Positions 18,658-29,455 of a stretch of DNA of 64,000 nt are shown piece after piece. A program made the position numbers and the translations under genes. Below the pieces are notes generated by a model, which did not search any database, had not been told where the DNA came from, and saw only the letters and a list, made by a program, of their open reading frames with translations. The first letter of the stretch is position 1; each line of letters begins with the position of its first letter. The DNA is from Streptomyces globisporus (lineage in GTDB: Bacteria > Actinomycetota > Actinomycetes > Streptomycetales > Streptomycetaceae): contig BMTG01000001.1 in assembly GCA_014649555.1 (NCBI GenBank), positions 868,001 to 932,000 on the forward strand. The letters are read 5' to 3'.

Positions 18658-20058
18658 CTACGGCAGCACCCGGCACAGGGCGTCCAGGGCGCCCGGCCAG
18701 GCGCTCTCGGAGGGCGAGCCGTAGCCGATGACCAGGGCGTCGCGGGTGGCCGGGGCGTCCGGGTGGCGGTAGCGGGACAGGCCCTCCAGCGCCAGGCCCT
18801 GGAAGGCCGCCGCCTGGATCACCGAACGCTCGGCGCCCGCGGGGAGTTCGAGGACGGCGTGCAGCCCGGCCGCGATCCCGCTGACCTCGATGCCCGGCGC
18901 GCGGTCCGCGAGCGCCGCGACGAGCTGATCGCGGCGGCGGCGGTAGCGCAGCCGCATGGAGCGCACATGCCGGTCGTACGCCCCCGAGGCGATGAACTCC
19001 GCGAGGGTCAGCTGGTCGGGCGAGCCGGAGACCCGGTCGGCCATGCCCTTGGCCGCCATCACCTCGCCGACCAGGTGCCGGGGCAGCACCATCCAGCCCA
19101 GCCGGAGGCCCGGGGCCAGCGACTTGCTGGCGGTGCCGAGATAGACGGCCCGTTCCGGGTCGAGGCCCTGGAGCGCGCCCACCGGCTGCCGGTCGTACCG
19201 GAACTCCCCGTCGTAGTCGTCCTCCAGGATCAGCCCGCCGGTGGACCGGGCCCAGTCGACGGCGGCGGCCCGCCGGTCCGGGTGCAGCGGTACGCCGGTG
19301 GGGAACTGGTGCGCCGGGGTCAGCAGGACCGCCCCCGCCCCGCGCAGTGCGGCCAGGTCGCCGGTCCGGGAGCCGTGCTCGTCCAGCGGCAGGCACGGGA
19401 TGCGCAGCCCGGCGTCGGTGAGGAGGTTCGTGTGGAGGTCGAGGCCGTACGACTCGACGGCGACCTCCCGGACCCGGCGGCGGCGCAGCACCCGGCCCAG
19501 CAGCGCGACACCGTGGGCGAAGCCGGCGCAGATCACGATGCGCTCCGGGTCGGCGTACACCCCGCGGGCCCGCGCCAGGTATTCGGCCAGCACGGTGCGC
19601 AGTTCGGCGCGGCCCTGCGGGTCGCCGTAGCCGAAGACCTCGTCGGGCGCGGCGGTGAGCGCCTTGCGGGCGGCCTTGAGCCAGGCGGTGCGCGGGAAGC
19701 CGGACAGGTCGGGCGTGCCGGGCTTCAGGTCGTGCCCGGCGCCGGTTCTGGCCGGCCGGGCGGGGGCCGCCGCCGGGTCCGTGCGGCGCGGCGCGGACCG
19801 CTGGGCGACCCGGGTCCCGGAGCCCTGGCGGGCGGTGAGCCAGCCCTCGGCGACCAGCTCGGCGTACGCGTCGGCCACCGTGTTGCGGGCGACGCCCAGG
19901 TCGGCGGCGAGCGCCCGGGAGGACGGCAGCCGGGTGCCGGGGGCGAGGCGGCCGGTGCGCACCGCATCGCGCAGCGCCTCCATCAGCCCGCTGCGCAGGC
20001 CCTGCCCGACCGGCTCCAGATGCAGGTCCGCGCCGAAAGTGGCCCAGGAATCCGTCAT
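18658..20058 (-). CDS. MocR/PdxR family regulator (GntR HTH plus aminotransferase domain)
   Basis: 466 residues. The N-terminal GntR-type winged helix is about residues 15-80 (TRLPSSRALAADLGVARNTV, then AYAELVAEGWL). An Ala/Arg/Pro linker leads to a class I aminotransferase-like domain with the PLP-binding lysine in YLGTASKSLAPGLRLGW. Proteins of this kind use PLP or a PLP adduct as effector and often regulate a divergent gene. Here the divergent neighbour is an AhpD-like gene only 47 bases away, and the gap holds repeated GGNCCAT elements. Confidence 0.92.
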   Translation of the reverse strand: MTDSWATFGADLHLEPVGQGLRSGLMEALRDAVRTGRLAPGTRLPSSRALAADLGVARNTVADAYAELVAEGWLTARQGSGTRVAQRSAPRRTDPAAAPARPARTGAGHDLKPGTPDLSGFPRTAWLKAARKALTAAPDEVFGYGDPQGRAELRTVLAEYLARARGVYADPERIVICAGFAHGVALLGRVLRRRRVREVAVESYGLDLHTNLLTDAGLRIPCLPLDEHGSRTGDLAALRGAGAVLLTPAHQFPTGVPLHPDRRAAAVDWARSTGGLILEDDYDGEFRYDRQPVGALQGLDPERAVYLGTASKSLAPGLRLGWMVLPRHLVGEVMAAKGMADRVSGSPDQLTLAEFIASGAYDRHVRSMRLRYRRRRDQLVAALADRAPGIEVSGIAAGLHAVLELPAGAERSVIQAAAFQGLALEGLSRYRHPDAPATRDALVIGYGSPSESAWPGALDALCRVLP

Positions 20059-20064
20059 GCCAAT

Positions 20065-20084
20065 GGACCATACCGGCGGGCCAT
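20065..20084. promoter_or_regulatory. Possible MocR operator repeats
   Basis: GGACCAT at 20065-20071 and GGGCCAT at 20078-20084 form direct repeats 13 bases apart, in the 47-base gap between the MocR gene and the divergent AhpD-like gene. MocR-type regulators commonly bind direct repeats in such gaps. Confidence 0.4.
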
Positions 20085-20105
20085 CGGGACCGTAACGTCG
20101 TCCTC

Positions 20106-20621
20106 ATGACCGCTACGCACGCACACCACCGCGCCCCCGCCGACCTCGCCCCCGAGGAGCCGCAGCGCATCTCCGTCTCCCAGCTGCTCCCGGACGTCTA
20201 CAAGGCGATGGTCCGGCTCGACATCGCCGCCCGCCAGGGCCTGGACCCGGTCCTGGTCGAGCTGGTGAAGATCCGCGCCTCGCAGCTCAACCAGTGCGCG
20301 TTCTGCCTGGACATGCACAGCAAGGACGCGCTCGCGGCGGGCGAGTCCCCCGAGCGGATCGTCCAGCTCAGCGCCTGGCGGGAGTCGCGGCACTTCTACA
20401 CGGAGAAGGAGCTGGCGGCGCTCGCGCTGACCGAGGCCGTCACCGTGCTCACCGACGGCTTCGTCCCGGACGAGGTGTACGCGGAGGCGGCCGAGCACTT
20501 CGAGGAGACCGAACTGGCCCAGCTCATCGCCGCCATCACGGTGATCAACGCCTGGAACCGTTTCGGTGTCACCGGCCGGCTGGCCCCCGGCCACTACACG
20601 CCGGGCGACTTCAAGAGCTGA
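20106..20621 (+). CDS. Carboxymuconolactone decarboxylase/AhpD-like protein
   Basis: 171 residues. The AhpD-type core is ELVKIRASQLNQCAFCLDMH, with the CxxC redox pair and following His that act in peroxide reduction or thiol exchange, and then SAWRESRHFYTEKELAALA. It is typical of the CMD family of hexameric or trimeric cytoplasmic proteins. It is divergent from, and probably controlled by, the MocR regulator. A strong hairpin follows the stop. Confidence 0.9.
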   Translation: MTATHAHHRAPADLAPEEPQRISVSQLLPDVYKAMVRLDIAARQGLDPVLVELVKIRASQLNQCAFCLDMHSKDALAAGESPERIVQLSAWRESRHFYTEKELAALALTEAVTVLTDGFVPDEVYAEAAEHFEETELAQLIAAITVINAWNRFGVTGRLAPGHYTPGDFKS

Positions 20622-20630
20622 CCACGCGCG

Positions 20631-20664
20631 AGCGCCCCCGGCAGCAGGTGCTGCCGGGGGCGCT
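20631..20664. terminator. Bidirectional terminator between AhpD-like gene and mdh
   Basis: Perfect 16-base arms (AGCGCCCCCGGCAGCA and complement) with a 2-base centre, in the gap between convergent genes. Confidence 0.8.
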
Positions 20665-20690
20665 CGACGTGCTACGGGTGCTGCCGCGGC

Positions 20691-21809
<1,119 letters not shown>

Positions 21810-21968
21810 CTATCGGACCCGGCCGGGCCGGACCGCCCGCCCCCCTGTGGCACCGCGCACAAACGGTCACGCACCGCACGCGCTGTGGTGCGTGCGTGCG
21901 ATGTGTGCCGGCGATGCGTGCCTGCTTGCGCGCGTGCGGCGGGGCGTCCCGGCACCGCCGCACCGGTC

Positions 21969-23183
21969 TCACCCGGCGGCCGGTTCGGTGCAGCCCTTCG
22001 TGCCGGAGGTGAGCGTGGCGCAGGCCTTCGCGTCGGACGCCTTCTTCACCGCGACCATCGGGGTGTACGCGTCGGTGTCCCCCATGACCTCGCCGTTCTG
22101 GGGGTCGGCTCCCCCGGTGATCTGCACGGTGTCGCCGATCGCCGCCTCGGTGAGGCGGGCCCAGGCGGCGGAGCAGACCTTGCTGTAGCGGACCTCGACC
22201 TTGCTGCCGCCGACCACGGCGGTGGCGACCGTACGGGCGAACTCGCCCCCGCAGCCCATCGCCTCGGGGTCCTGCCCGGCACAGTCCGCACCGCTGCACT
22301 CGACGCCCACGGGCAGCTCGGTCGCCTCCGTCGTGGGGGTGGCCGACGGGGGCGGGGTCGCCTTGGCCGCGTCGTCGCCGCCCGGTGCGAGCAGCACGGC
22401 GCCGAGCACGACGATCAGCGCGCCGACGGCCCCGACGGCGAGCATGAGGCCCTTCCGGGGGCCTCCGGGAGCCTTGTCCGCTGCGGTGCCGCCCGCCTTC
22501 CGGCCGGAGCCGGAGCCGCCGTCGGCGTTCCCCGCCGTGTTCCGCTCCGGTCGCCGCCCGCCCTGGTCCGGCACGCCGTCGTACGGCCGGTCCTGGTGGC
22601 GGGCGGGGGCCGGTGCGGTGCCACGCTGGGCGGGGACGATGAGCTGGCGCGTGTCGTCGTCGCCGGGCTCGTAGGCCCCGCCGCCGTACGGGCTCCTGCC
22701 GTGGGCGTCGCGGGGCGGGGCGTCCGTACCGGCCGGACCCGCGGCGGTGGGGACCTGTGCACCGGAACCGGACGCGCCGCGCCGGCCGCCACCGGAGGAC
22801 CGGCCGGACCGGCCGCCCGCCGGAGCGCCGGGGGCCGTCGTGCCGAGCTCGCCGAGCGCGGCACGGGCCTGCGTGATGCGGATGGCCTCCATCGTCATGT
22901 CGTGGCGCATCTCGGCCCGGCTCCACGCCCGTTCCGCCAGCTCCCACATGGTCGTGAGGTGGTGCTGCGGGGTGCCCGTCACCTCGGCGAGCGCCACGAC
23001 GGCCCCGCGCGGGGCGAGCAGCCGTCCGTTGAGATACCGCTCCCAGGACGTCTTGCTGTAACCCGTGCGGTCGGCTACGGCGTTGATGTTCAGTCCGCTG
23101 CGGTCGACGAGCCGGCGCAGCTGGCTGGCGAACTCCCTGATCTGCGGGTCGAGCTCTTCGGGCAGTGCCTTCCAACGAGGCAT
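21969..23183 (-). CDS. HTH (XRE) protein with membrane segment and DUF2690 domain
   Basis: 404 residues. The N-terminal helix-turn-helix is about residues 15-70 (RRLVDRSGLNINAVADRTGY, then SKTSWERYLNGRLLAPRGAV). A long disordered Gly/Pro/Arg linker (about 110-240) is followed by one membrane helix (LMLAVGAVGALIVVLGAVLL, about 246-266). The extracellular C-terminal domain has paired cysteines (VECSGADCAGQD, GCGGEF, KVCSAAW), which fit DUF2690. The topology suggests a DNA-binding protein tethered to the membrane that senses something outside. It is monocistronic. Confidence 0.82.
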   Translation of the reverse strand: MPRWKALPEELDPQIREFASQLRRLVDRSGLNINAVADRTGYSKTSWERYLNGRLLAPRGAVVALAEVTGTPQHHLTTMWELAERAWSRAEMRHDMTMEAIRITQARAALGELGTTAPGAPAGGRSGRSSGGGRRGASGSGAQVPTAAGPAGTDAPPRDAHGRSPYGGGAYEPGDDDTRQLIVPAQRGTAPAPARHQDRPYDGVPDQGGRRPERNTAGNADGGSGSGRKAGGTAADKAPGGPRKGLMLAVGAVGALIVVLGAVLLAPGGDDAAKATPPPSATPTTEATELPVGVECSGADCAGQDPEAMGCGGEFARTVATAVVGGSKVEVRYSKVCSAAWARLTEAAIGDTVQITGGADPQNGEVMGDTDAYTPMVAVKKASDAKACATLTSGTKGCTEPAAG

Positions 23184-23642
23184 GGCGTTTCCCTTCCCCC
23201 CTCATGTCCCCCGGACGTGCTTGCTGTGCCCCGCTGCGACCGGTCCTCCGGCCCGCGCATCCCCCGGTCCGTCCGCCGTCGGTCCGTTCCCTCCGGACCG
23301 TCAACCGGACTACCCACGAGGATGCGCGAATCCAGGGTGTCAGTTCCTGACGAGGGGGCGCACAGGAGCATTCGGGACGGGGTACGCATCTTCACGCGCC
23401 TCGAACACTGCACCGGTCCTTGCCCGGCCACTGCTCTGCCTGCTCCGTGCCGCTCGGTGTGCCGTGACAGTCTGCCATCGTTGCGCGGCGATCACACCGT
23501 GCCGGAATGGTCACTTCCGTGCCACAGGCCACAGTGAGCGCTTGTTCCCGTCTTTCATGTCCATGACGCTGGAGTCCGGACGGGGCAAGGCCTCCCATCT
23601 CGCCGCATACCGGGGCTTCTTGCCCGGTAGGCCCCGTTCCGC
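23184..23642. other. Gap without a recognisable gene
   Basis: 459 bases between the HTH-membrane protein gene and the terminator of the DUF3017 gene. Short open frames exist on both strands but lack ribosome-binding sites and codon bias. The left part presumably holds the promoter of the HTH gene. Confidence 0.4.
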
Positions 23643-23684
23643 CGTGGTGGCCGTCCCCCCTCGGGGGTGGGGACGGCCACCACG
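23643..23684 (-). terminator. Terminator hairpin of the folD operon
   Basis: Perfect 16-base arms (CGTGGTGGCCGTCCCC and complement) around a 10-base loop, just after the stop of the DUF3017 gene. Confidence 0.8.
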
Positions 23685-23692
23685 GGAACGCT

Positions 23693-24388
23693 CTAGCGGA
23701 TCGTGAAGCGGACCGCGTCTTCGAGGATCGGGACGTCGAGCCAGGGCTCGGGCTGGGCGACCAGGGCGAGCAGCACGATCAGTGTGCCCATCACCCCGTA
23801 CGTGACGAGGTCGGTGAAGCGGGACCGTACCGCCAGCATCCCGACCGAGGGCACCACCCAGCGCAGCACGGCACCGGTGATCAGCGCGCCGCCGATCAGG
23901 ATGGTGCCGACGCGGAACGCCTGCTCGAACGGGTCCAGGACCACGATCAGCAGACCGAGGCCCGCCGCGCAGAGTACGGTGAGCAGCGGCCACTGCCGGG
24001 CCGGGGCGGGCGCGTCACCGGACGCCGCCCGGCCGCCGCCCTCGGGGCGGGCGGTGTCCCGGGTGAACCGGGGGAACCGCCGCGACCTGCGGGGCCGCCC
24101 TGTCGGCGCGGGGCCGTCCGCCGGCGCGGCGTCGGCCGGCGCGGCGTCGGCCGGCGCGGCGTCGCTCTGCCCGGCGGAGCCGCCGGATTCGCCCGAGCCA
24201 CCGGATGATCCGTCCGAACCGCCCTGCCCGTCGGCGGCCTCGGAAGCGGTCTCGTCGCGACCGCCCTGCCCTTCCGCGGCCTCGGCCTCGGCGGAAGCGG
24301 GGGCTTCGGAAGCGCCCTCGTCGCGGTCGCTCCGCCCGTCGGTCTCGCCCGCCGGGGCGGGGTCGGCCGGACTCCTACCAGCACCCAT
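23693..24388 (-). CDS. DUF3017 domain membrane protein
   Basis: 231 residues. The first ~130 are low-complexity (Glu/Ala/Gly/Ser), with a DAAPA repeat. The DUF3017 part follows, with three membrane segments (LLTVLCAAGLGLLIVVLDPF, VGTILIGGALITGAVLRWVV, LVTYGVMGTLIVLLALVAQP). Function is unknown. It follows folD by 24 bases on the same strand, an arrangement conserved in Streptomyces as I recall it, so it is probably co-transcribed. Confidence 0.85.
   Translation of the reverse strand: MGAGRSPADPAPAGETDGRSDRDEGASEAPASAEAEAAEGQGGRDETASEAADGQGGSDGSSGGSGESGGSAGQSDAAPADAAPADAAPADGPAPTGRPRRSRRFPRFTRDTARPEGGGRAASGDAPAPARQWPLLTVLCAAGLGLLIVVLDPFEQAFRVGTILIGGALITGAVLRWVVPSVGMLAVRSRFTDLVTYGVMGTLIVLLALVAQPEPWLDVPILEDAVRFTIR
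24121..24165. repeat. 15-bp tandem repeat within the DUF3017 gene
   Basis: Three near-identical copies of CCGGCGCGGCGTCGG encode the Ala-Asp-Ala-Ala-Pro repeats in the disordered N-terminal region. Copy number is likely to vary between strains. Confidence 0.7.
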
Positions 24389-24412
24389 GGGGGTTCCCTC
24401 CGGATCCGGCCG

Positions 24413-25294
24413 TCAGCCCGCGGCGGCGGCGTCGGCGGCCTCGGCGGCGGCCCGCTCGGCCGCCTCGACCACGTTGACCAGCAACTGCGCACGGGTCATC
24501 GGGCCGACGCCCCCGGGGTTCGGGGCGACCCAGGCGGCCACCTCGCGGACCCCCGGGTGCACATCGCCGACGATCTTGCCGTCCGCGTCCCGACTGACGC
24601 CGACGTCGAGCACGGCGGCGCCCGGCTTCACGTCCTCGGGCTTGATCAGGTGCTGCACCCCGGCGGCGGCGACGATGATGTCGGCCTGGCGCAGGTGGGA
24701 GGAGAGGTCCCGGGTGCCGGTGTGGCACTGGGTCACCGTGGCGTTCTCCGACTTACGGGTCAGCAGCAGCGGGATCGACCGGCCGATGGTGACACCGCGT
24801 CCGACGACCACGACGTGCGCCCCGTTGATCTCGACACCGTGCGCGCGCAGCAGCTGGACGACGCCCTGCGGGGTGCAGGGCAGCGGGCCGGTCTCGTTGA
24901 GGACGAGGCGGCCGAGGCTCATCGGGTGCAGCCCGTCGGCGTCCTTCGCCGGGTCCATCAGCTCCAGGACCCGGTTGGTGTCGATGCCCTTGGGCAACGG
25001 CAGCTGGACGATGTAGCCGGTGCACTCCGGGTCGGCGTTCAGCTCCCGGACGACGTCCTCGATCTCCTCCTGGGTCGCGGTGTCGGGGAGTTCGCGCTGG
25101 ATGGAGCCGATGCCGACCTGGGCACAGTCACGGTGCTTGCCGTTGACGTACCACCGGCTGCCCGGGTCGTCCCCGACGAGCAGGGTTCCGAGGCCGGGAG
25201 TGATCCCCTGGGCCTTGAGGGCCGCCACACGGACGGTCAGATCGGATTTGATCGCGGCAGCGGTGGCCTTGCCATCGAGAATCTGGGCAGTCAT
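24413..25294 (-). CDS. folD: Bifunctional methylene-tetrahydrofolate dehydrogenase/cyclohydrolase
   Basis: 293 residues. It interconverts 5,10-methylene-THF and 10-formyl-THF in the cytoplasm, supplying formyl groups for purine synthesis (PurN and PurH are encoded nearby). Family motifs include [21 protein letters not shown] with the catalytic Lys (YxxxK type), [26 protein letters not shown] for NADP, and [15 protein letters not shown]. The tail is an Ala/Glu-rich extension. The ATG at 25294 fits the family start [16 protein letters not shown]. The DUF3017 gene follows. Confidence 0.97.
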   Translation of the reverse strand: MTAQILDGKATAAAIKSDLTVRVAALKAQGITPGLGTLLVGDDPGSRWYVNGKHRDCAQVGIGSIQRELPDTATQEEIEDVVRELNADPECTGYIVQLPLPKGIDTNRVLELMDPAKDADGLHPMSLGRLVLNETGPLPCTPQGVVQLLRAHGVEINGAHVVVVGRGVTIGRSIPLLLTRKSENATVTQCHTGTRDLSSHLRQADIIVAAAGVQHLIKPEDVKPGAAVLDVGVSRDADGKIVGDVHPGVREVAAWVAPNPGGVGPMTRAQLLVNVVEAAERAAAEAADAAAAG

Positions 25295-25373
25295 GGGCCC
25301 ATCCTCGCGGATGACCCCGCCCGCATACCAATTGCCGGTGCCACTCCCGTACGGGACATTGCACTTGCACAAC

Positions 25374-25389
25374 GTCCGGGGCCCCGGAC
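25374..25389. repeat. Perfect 16-bp palindrome in the folD/RDD divergent gap
   Basis: GTCCGGGGCCCCGGAC, in the 220-base gap between divergent folD and the RDD gene. It is too short of a loop to be a normal terminator and could be an operator; no assignment is possible. Confidence 0.4.
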
Positions 25390-25514
25390 TGGACAAACAA
25401 GGGTCTCGCTCATAACGATGAAGGCCGCGGTTGTACGGGGGGCGGGCCGCTGATCGATGTCCTTCCTCCGTGTGGCCATCTCGTCCCCACACGTCTGTTG
25501 AAGGAACACCCCTT

Positions 25515-26138
25515 ATGAGCTTCGGCGACCCGAACAACCCGTACGGGCAGCAGCCCGGTCAGCCTCCCCAGGGCCCGCCGCAGGGACAGCCCGGTTACGG
25601 CTACCCGCAGCAGGCTCCGCAGGGCGTCCCGCAGCAGGGCTACGGCTACCCGCAGCAGCAGCCCGGCCAGCCGTACGGGGCCTACCCGCAGCAGCCGGGT
25701 TACGGCGGCCAGCAGCCCGGTTACGGCGGCGGCATGCCGGAGCTGGCCCACTGGGGTCTGCGCTTCGGCGGTCTGATCGTCGACGGGCTCGTCATGATGA
25801 TCCCGTACATCCTCGTCATCATCGGCGGCGCGGTCGGCGAATCGTTCGGCGCGATCCTCGCCGTCATCGGCTTCCTGGGCCTCATCGCCGTCGCGATCTG
25901 GCAGCTGTACCAGGAGGGCACCACCGGTCAGACGATCGGCAAGAAGGCCGTGGGCATCCGTCTGCTGCGCGAGGCCGACGGCCGTCCGCTCGGCTTCGGC
26001 ATGGCCTTCGTCCGCCGCCTGGCCCACTTCCTGGACAGCCTCGCCTGCTACATCGGCTGGCTGTGGCCGCTGTGGGACGAGAAGAAGCAGACGTTCGCGG
26101 ACAAGGTCTGCTCGTCCGTGGTCGTCAAGGCCAACTGA
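25515..26138 (+). CDS. RDD family membrane protein
   Basis: 207 residues. The N-terminal ~75 residues are a Pro/Gln/Gly/Tyr repeat (units like GYGYPQQ). The RDD domain follows, with the conserved Arg and Asp in [20 protein letters not shown] and the later segments [21 protein letters not shown] and [20 protein letters not shown]. Function is unknown; some RDD proteins act in ion or compatible-solute transport. AAGGAAC precedes the ATG. A perfect 19-base hairpin follows. Confidence 0.9.
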   Translation: MSFGDPNNPYGQQPGQPPQGPPQGQPGYGYPQQAPQGVPQQGYGYPQQQPGQPYGAYPQQPGYGGQQPGYGGGMPELAHWGLRFGGLIVDGLVMMIPYILVIIGGAVGESFGAILAVIGFLGLIAVAIWQLYQEGTTGQTIGKKAVGIRLLREADGRPLGFGMAFVRRLAHFLDSLACYIGWLWPLWDEKKQTFADKVCSSVVVKAN

Positions 26139-26164
26139 CGCTTTTCCCCGGACCCTTCCGGACC

Positions 26165-26209
26165 TGCCGCGAGGGCCGCACCCGATCACGGGGTGCGGCC
26201 CTCGCGGCA
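26165..26209. terminator. Bidirectional terminator
   Basis: Perfect 19-base arms (TGCCGCGAGGGCCGCACCC and complement) with a 7-base loop, between convergent RDD and DUF2079 genes. Confidence 0.85.
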
Positions 26210-26225
26210 TGTCGGGCGGCTCCGC

Positions 26226-27770
26226 TCAGCCCTCGCGTACGCCCGGGATCTCCTTCGGCTCCGGTGTCGTGCGCTCCATCACCACGAAGCTGCCGCCCCG
26301 GTGCTTGAGCCGGTAGCGCGCCTCGGGGTGCAGCTGCTCGGCGTACGCCACCGGGTCCTGGATCGGGCGGGACCAGCCGAAGTCCAGGTTGATGGCGACG
26401 ATGTCGGGTGCGGTGCCCGGGGCTCCGCCGACCCAGTAGACGGTGCGGTCGGACGTGAGGTGGGCCATCAGCGTGATGTCCGTCTCGACCCGCGACCCGG
26501 CCGGGATGGCGTCCAGCGCCGCCCGGGCCGCCTGGCTGCGGGCGTCGTCGGTGCGGTAGGTCTCCGGGCGCATCAGATCGCGCAGCGGCAGGTGCTGGGT
26601 CATCGCGACGGCGATCGCCGCGGCGACGGGCACGGCGACCTTCGCGTACGAGGCGAGCCAGGGGCGGTGCGATCCGCGGCTGCGGCGGACGCCGTCGGCC
26701 AGCGCGAGGAAGAGCACCGGCATGAGGATCGCGCTGTAGTGCCAGACCATGCCCCAGTGGTTGCTGTCCTGCGAGAGCAGCCGCCAGCCGAGCGTCGGGA
26801 TGATCAGCAGCGTCAGCGGTGAACGCAGCGCCATGAACGCGGTGATGCCGATCAGGAAGACCAGCATCTCGATCTTGACGGAGGAGTTGAGGACGCCGAG
26901 GACCGAGTCCAGCATCGAGACGTCCTGCTCGCCGTTCTTGTCGATCTTCGTCCAGTAGTCGTAGCGGCCGGCGCTGCTGGCCGCCGGGATGAGGACGACG
27001 AGGGTGACGGCGAAGGCGGCGACCCCGAAGGCGGCGAGCAGCGCGCCCTGGAGGCGGCGGCCGTACACGAAGAGCAGGAAGCCGACGACGGCGACGGTCG
27101 CGCCGAGGTCCTCCTTGACCAGGACGAGCGGGAGCGACCAGAGCAGGGCGGCCGTGTACCGCTTCAGGAGCAGGGCCCGGCAGACGAGGGCCAGCAGCGG
27201 TACGGCGAACGCGATCTCGTGGAAGTCGGCCTTCACCGCCTCCTGGATGCCCCAGGAGAGCCCGTAGGCGACGGTGACGCAGAGCCCGGAGCGCCCGCCG
27301 AGGATCTGCTGGGTGGTGCGGCCGACGACGACCGCGCCCAGCGCGAACAGCGCGGCCTGGGCGAACAGCAGGGACGCGGCGGACGGCCAGATCCAGTAGA
27401 GCGGGGCGAGCAGCGCCACGATCGGGGAGAAGTGGTCACCGAGGATCAGATAGCCGGGGCCCTTGATGTCGACGACCGGCGCGTCGAACCCGGCGTACGC
27501 CCGGACCTCCTGCTCGAAGATCCCCAGGTCCCAGGAGGGCGAGCCGAAGCGGGCGTACTGGAAATACGCGTAGAGGAAGTAGAGCGCGCACAGGATCGCA
27601 CCGGCGATGAGGTACGGGCGCAGGGGTACGCGGTCGGCGGCCGCCTCCGGGCCCGTGCTCGGGGAGTCGCCCGCCGGGCGGGGGTCCGCGGCGGCGTCGG
27701 GCCCCGGGTCCTGGGCGGGCAGGCGTCCCGGCTCCGACCGGTCCGTTCCACTCTTGTTCAGCTCAAGCAC
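26226..27770 (-). CDS. DUF2079 polytopic membrane protein
   Basis: 514 residues with about ten membrane segments after a ~50-residue disordered cytoplasmic leader. Segments such as FQYARFGSPSWDLGIFEQEVR, GDHFSPIVALLAPLYWIWPS and SQDSNHWGMVWHYSAILMPVL fit the DUF2079 family, which has the architecture of a GT-C-type glycosyltransferase (acidic residues in the first outer loop). The lipid-sugar substrate is unknown. It is monocistronic and lies downstream of the purH terminator. Confidence 0.85.
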   Translation of the reverse strand: MLELNKSGTDRSEPGRLPAQDPGPDAAADPRPAGDSPSTGPEAAADRVPLRPYLIAGAILCALYFLYAYFQYARFGSPSWDLGIFEQEVRAYAGFDAPVVDIKGPGYLILGDHFSPIVALLAPLYWIWPSAASLLFAQAALFALGAVVVGRTTQQILGGRSGLCVTVAYGLSWGIQEAVKADFHEIAFAVPLLALVCRALLLKRYTAALLWSLPLVLVKEDLGATVAVVGFLLFVYGRRLQGALLAAFGVAAFAVTLVVLIPAASSAGRYDYWTKIDKNGEQDVSMLDSVLGVLNSSVKIEMLVFLIGITAFMALRSPLTLLIIPTLGWRLLSQDSNHWGMVWHYSAILMPVLFLALADGVRRSRGSHRPWLASYAKVAVPVAAAIAVAMTQHLPLRDLMRPETYRTDDARSQAARAALDAIPAGSRVETDITLMAHLTSDRTVYWVGGAPGTAPDIVAINLDFGWSRPIQDPVAYAEQLHPEARYRLKHRGGSFVVMERTTPEPKEIPGVREG

Positions 27771-27847
27771 GGTGACTGTCCCTGCTGGGGATTGCTACGG
27801 CCGTGTCATTAGAACAGAGCGGCGAGCGGATTCCGTACGGCGGACAC

Positions 27848-27887
27848 GGCGGCGGCCGCACCCCCGGGAAGGGGTGCGGCCGCCGCC
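27848..27887 (-). terminator. Terminator of the purN-purH operon
   Basis: Perfect 17-base arms (GGCGGCGGCCGCACCCC and complement) around a 6-base loop, 14 bases beyond the purH stop. Confidence 0.85.
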
Positions 27888-27901
27888 GGATACCTCAGTG
27901 A

Positions 27902-29455
27902 TCAGTGGAAGAAGTGGCGCGTGCCGGTGAAGTACATGGTCACGCCCGCCTTCTGCGCGGCCTCGATCACCAGCTCGTCGCGGACGGATCCGCCGGGCTG
28001 GACGACGGCCTTGATCCCGGCGGCCGTGAGGATCTCCAGGCCGTCGGGGAACGGGAAGAACGCGTCGGACGCGGCGTAGGAACCGGCGGCCCGCTCGGCG
28101 CCTGCCCGCTCGACGGCGAGCTTGGCGGAGTCGACCCGGTTGACCTGGCCCATGCCGACGCCGACCGACGCGCCGTCCTTGGCGAGCAGGATCGCGTTGG
28201 ACTTGACCGCGCGGGACGCCTTCCAGGCGAAGGCCAGCTCCTTCAGCTCGGCCTCGGAGAGCGCGTCGCCCGTGGCGAGCGTCCAGTTGGCCGGGTCGTC
28301 GCCGTCGGCCTGGAGCCGGTCGGCGACCTGGAGCAGCGCCCCGCCGTCGATCGGCTTGACCTCGAACGCGGCGGTGGGGGCCTCGGGGGCGCGCAGCACG
28401 CGGATGTTCTTCTTGCGGGCCAGCACCTCCACGGCGCCGTCCTCGTAGGCCGGGGCGACGATGACCTCGGTGAAGATCTCCGCGACCTGCTCGGCCAGCT
28501 CGACCGTCACCGGGCGGTTGACGGCGATGACGCCGCCGAACGCGGAGAGCGGGTCGCAGGCGTGCGCCTTGCGGTGGGCCTCGGCGACGTCGGCGCCGAT
28601 CGCGATCCCGCACGGGTTGGCGTGCTTGATGATCGCGACGCACGGCTCGGCGTGGTCGTGGGCGGCGCGGCGGGCGGCGTCGGTGTCCGTGTAGTTGTTG
28701 TAGGACATCTCCTTGCCGTGCAGCTGCTCGGCCTCGGCGAGGCCGCCGTCGCCGGCGGTGTAGAGCGCGGCGGGCTGGTGCGGGTTCTCGCCGTAGCGCA
28801 GGACGTTCTTGCGGGCGAAGGTGTCGCCCAGGAACTCCGGGAGGCCCGAGTCGTCGGCGGCCGCGTAGTCGTCCGCGAACCAGGAGGCGACGGCCACGTC
28901 GTAGGCGGCGGTGTGCTGGAACGCCTCGGCGGCCAGCCGCTTGCGGGCGGTCAGGTCGAAGCCGCCCGCCTGCACGGCCGCGAGGACGTCCGCGTACCGC
29001 TCGGGGCTCGTGACGACGGCCACGGAGGGGTGGTTCTTGGCGGCGGCGCGGACCATCGAGGGCCCGCCGATGTCGATCTGCTCGACGCACTCGTCGTCGG
29101 AGGCGCCCGAGGCGACCGTCGCCTTGAACGGATAGAGGTTCACCACGACCAGGTCGAAGGGCTCGACGCCCAGCTCGGCCAGCTGCTCGCGGTGGGCGTC
29201 GAGGCGCAGGTCGGCGAGGATGCCGGCGTGGACGCGCGGGTGCAGCGTCTTGACGCGGCCGTCCAGGCACTCGGGGAAGCCGGTCAGCTCCTCGACCTTG
29301 GTGACCGGGACTCCGGCGGCAGCGATCTTCCCGGCGGTGGAGCCGGTGGAGACGAGTTCGACGCCCGCCTCGTGCAGACCGCGGGCGAGGTCTTCGAGCC
29401 CCGTCTTGTCGTAGACACTGACCAGGGCGCGGCGGATGGGCTTATTCACCGACAT
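27902..29455 (-). CDS. purH: Bifunctional AICAR transformylase/IMP cyclohydrolase
   Basis: 517 residues carrying out the last two steps of IMP synthesis. The N-terminal MGS-like cyclohydrolase domain starts [20 protein letters not shown], with the TGST and [10 protein letters not shown] motifs. The transformylase domain has [12 protein letters not shown] and [13 protein letters not shown]. The ATG at 29455 (MSVNKPIRR) has GAAAGG upstream and overlaps the end of purN by 14 bases. An in-frame ATG at 29497 lies deeper inside purN and lacks a ribosome-binding site, so it is less likely. Confidence 0.96.
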   Translation of the reverse strand: MSVNKPIRRALVSVYDKTGLEDLARGLHEAGVELVSTGSTAGKIAAAGVPVTKVEELTGFPECLDGRVKTLHPRVHAGILADLRLDAHREQLAELGVEPFDLVVVNLYPFKATVASGASDDECVEQIDIGGPSMVRAAAKNHPSVAVVTSPERYADVLAAVQAGGFDLTARKRLAAEAFQHTAAYDVAVASWFADDYAAADDSGLPEFLGDTFARKNVLRYGENPHQPAALYTAGDGGLAEAEQLHGKEMSYNNYTDTDAARRAAHDHAEPCVAIIKHANPCGIAIGADVAEAHRKAHACDPLSAFGGVIAVNRPVTVELAEQVAEIFTEVIVAPAYEDGAVEVLARKKNIRVLRAPEAPTAAFEVKPIDGGALLQVADRLQADGDDPANWTLATGDALSEAELKELAFAWKASRAVKSNAILLAKDGASVGVGMGQVNRVDSAKLAVERAGAERAAGSYAASDAFFPFPDGLEILTAAGIKAVVQPGGSVRDELVIEAAQKAGVTMYFTGTRHFFH

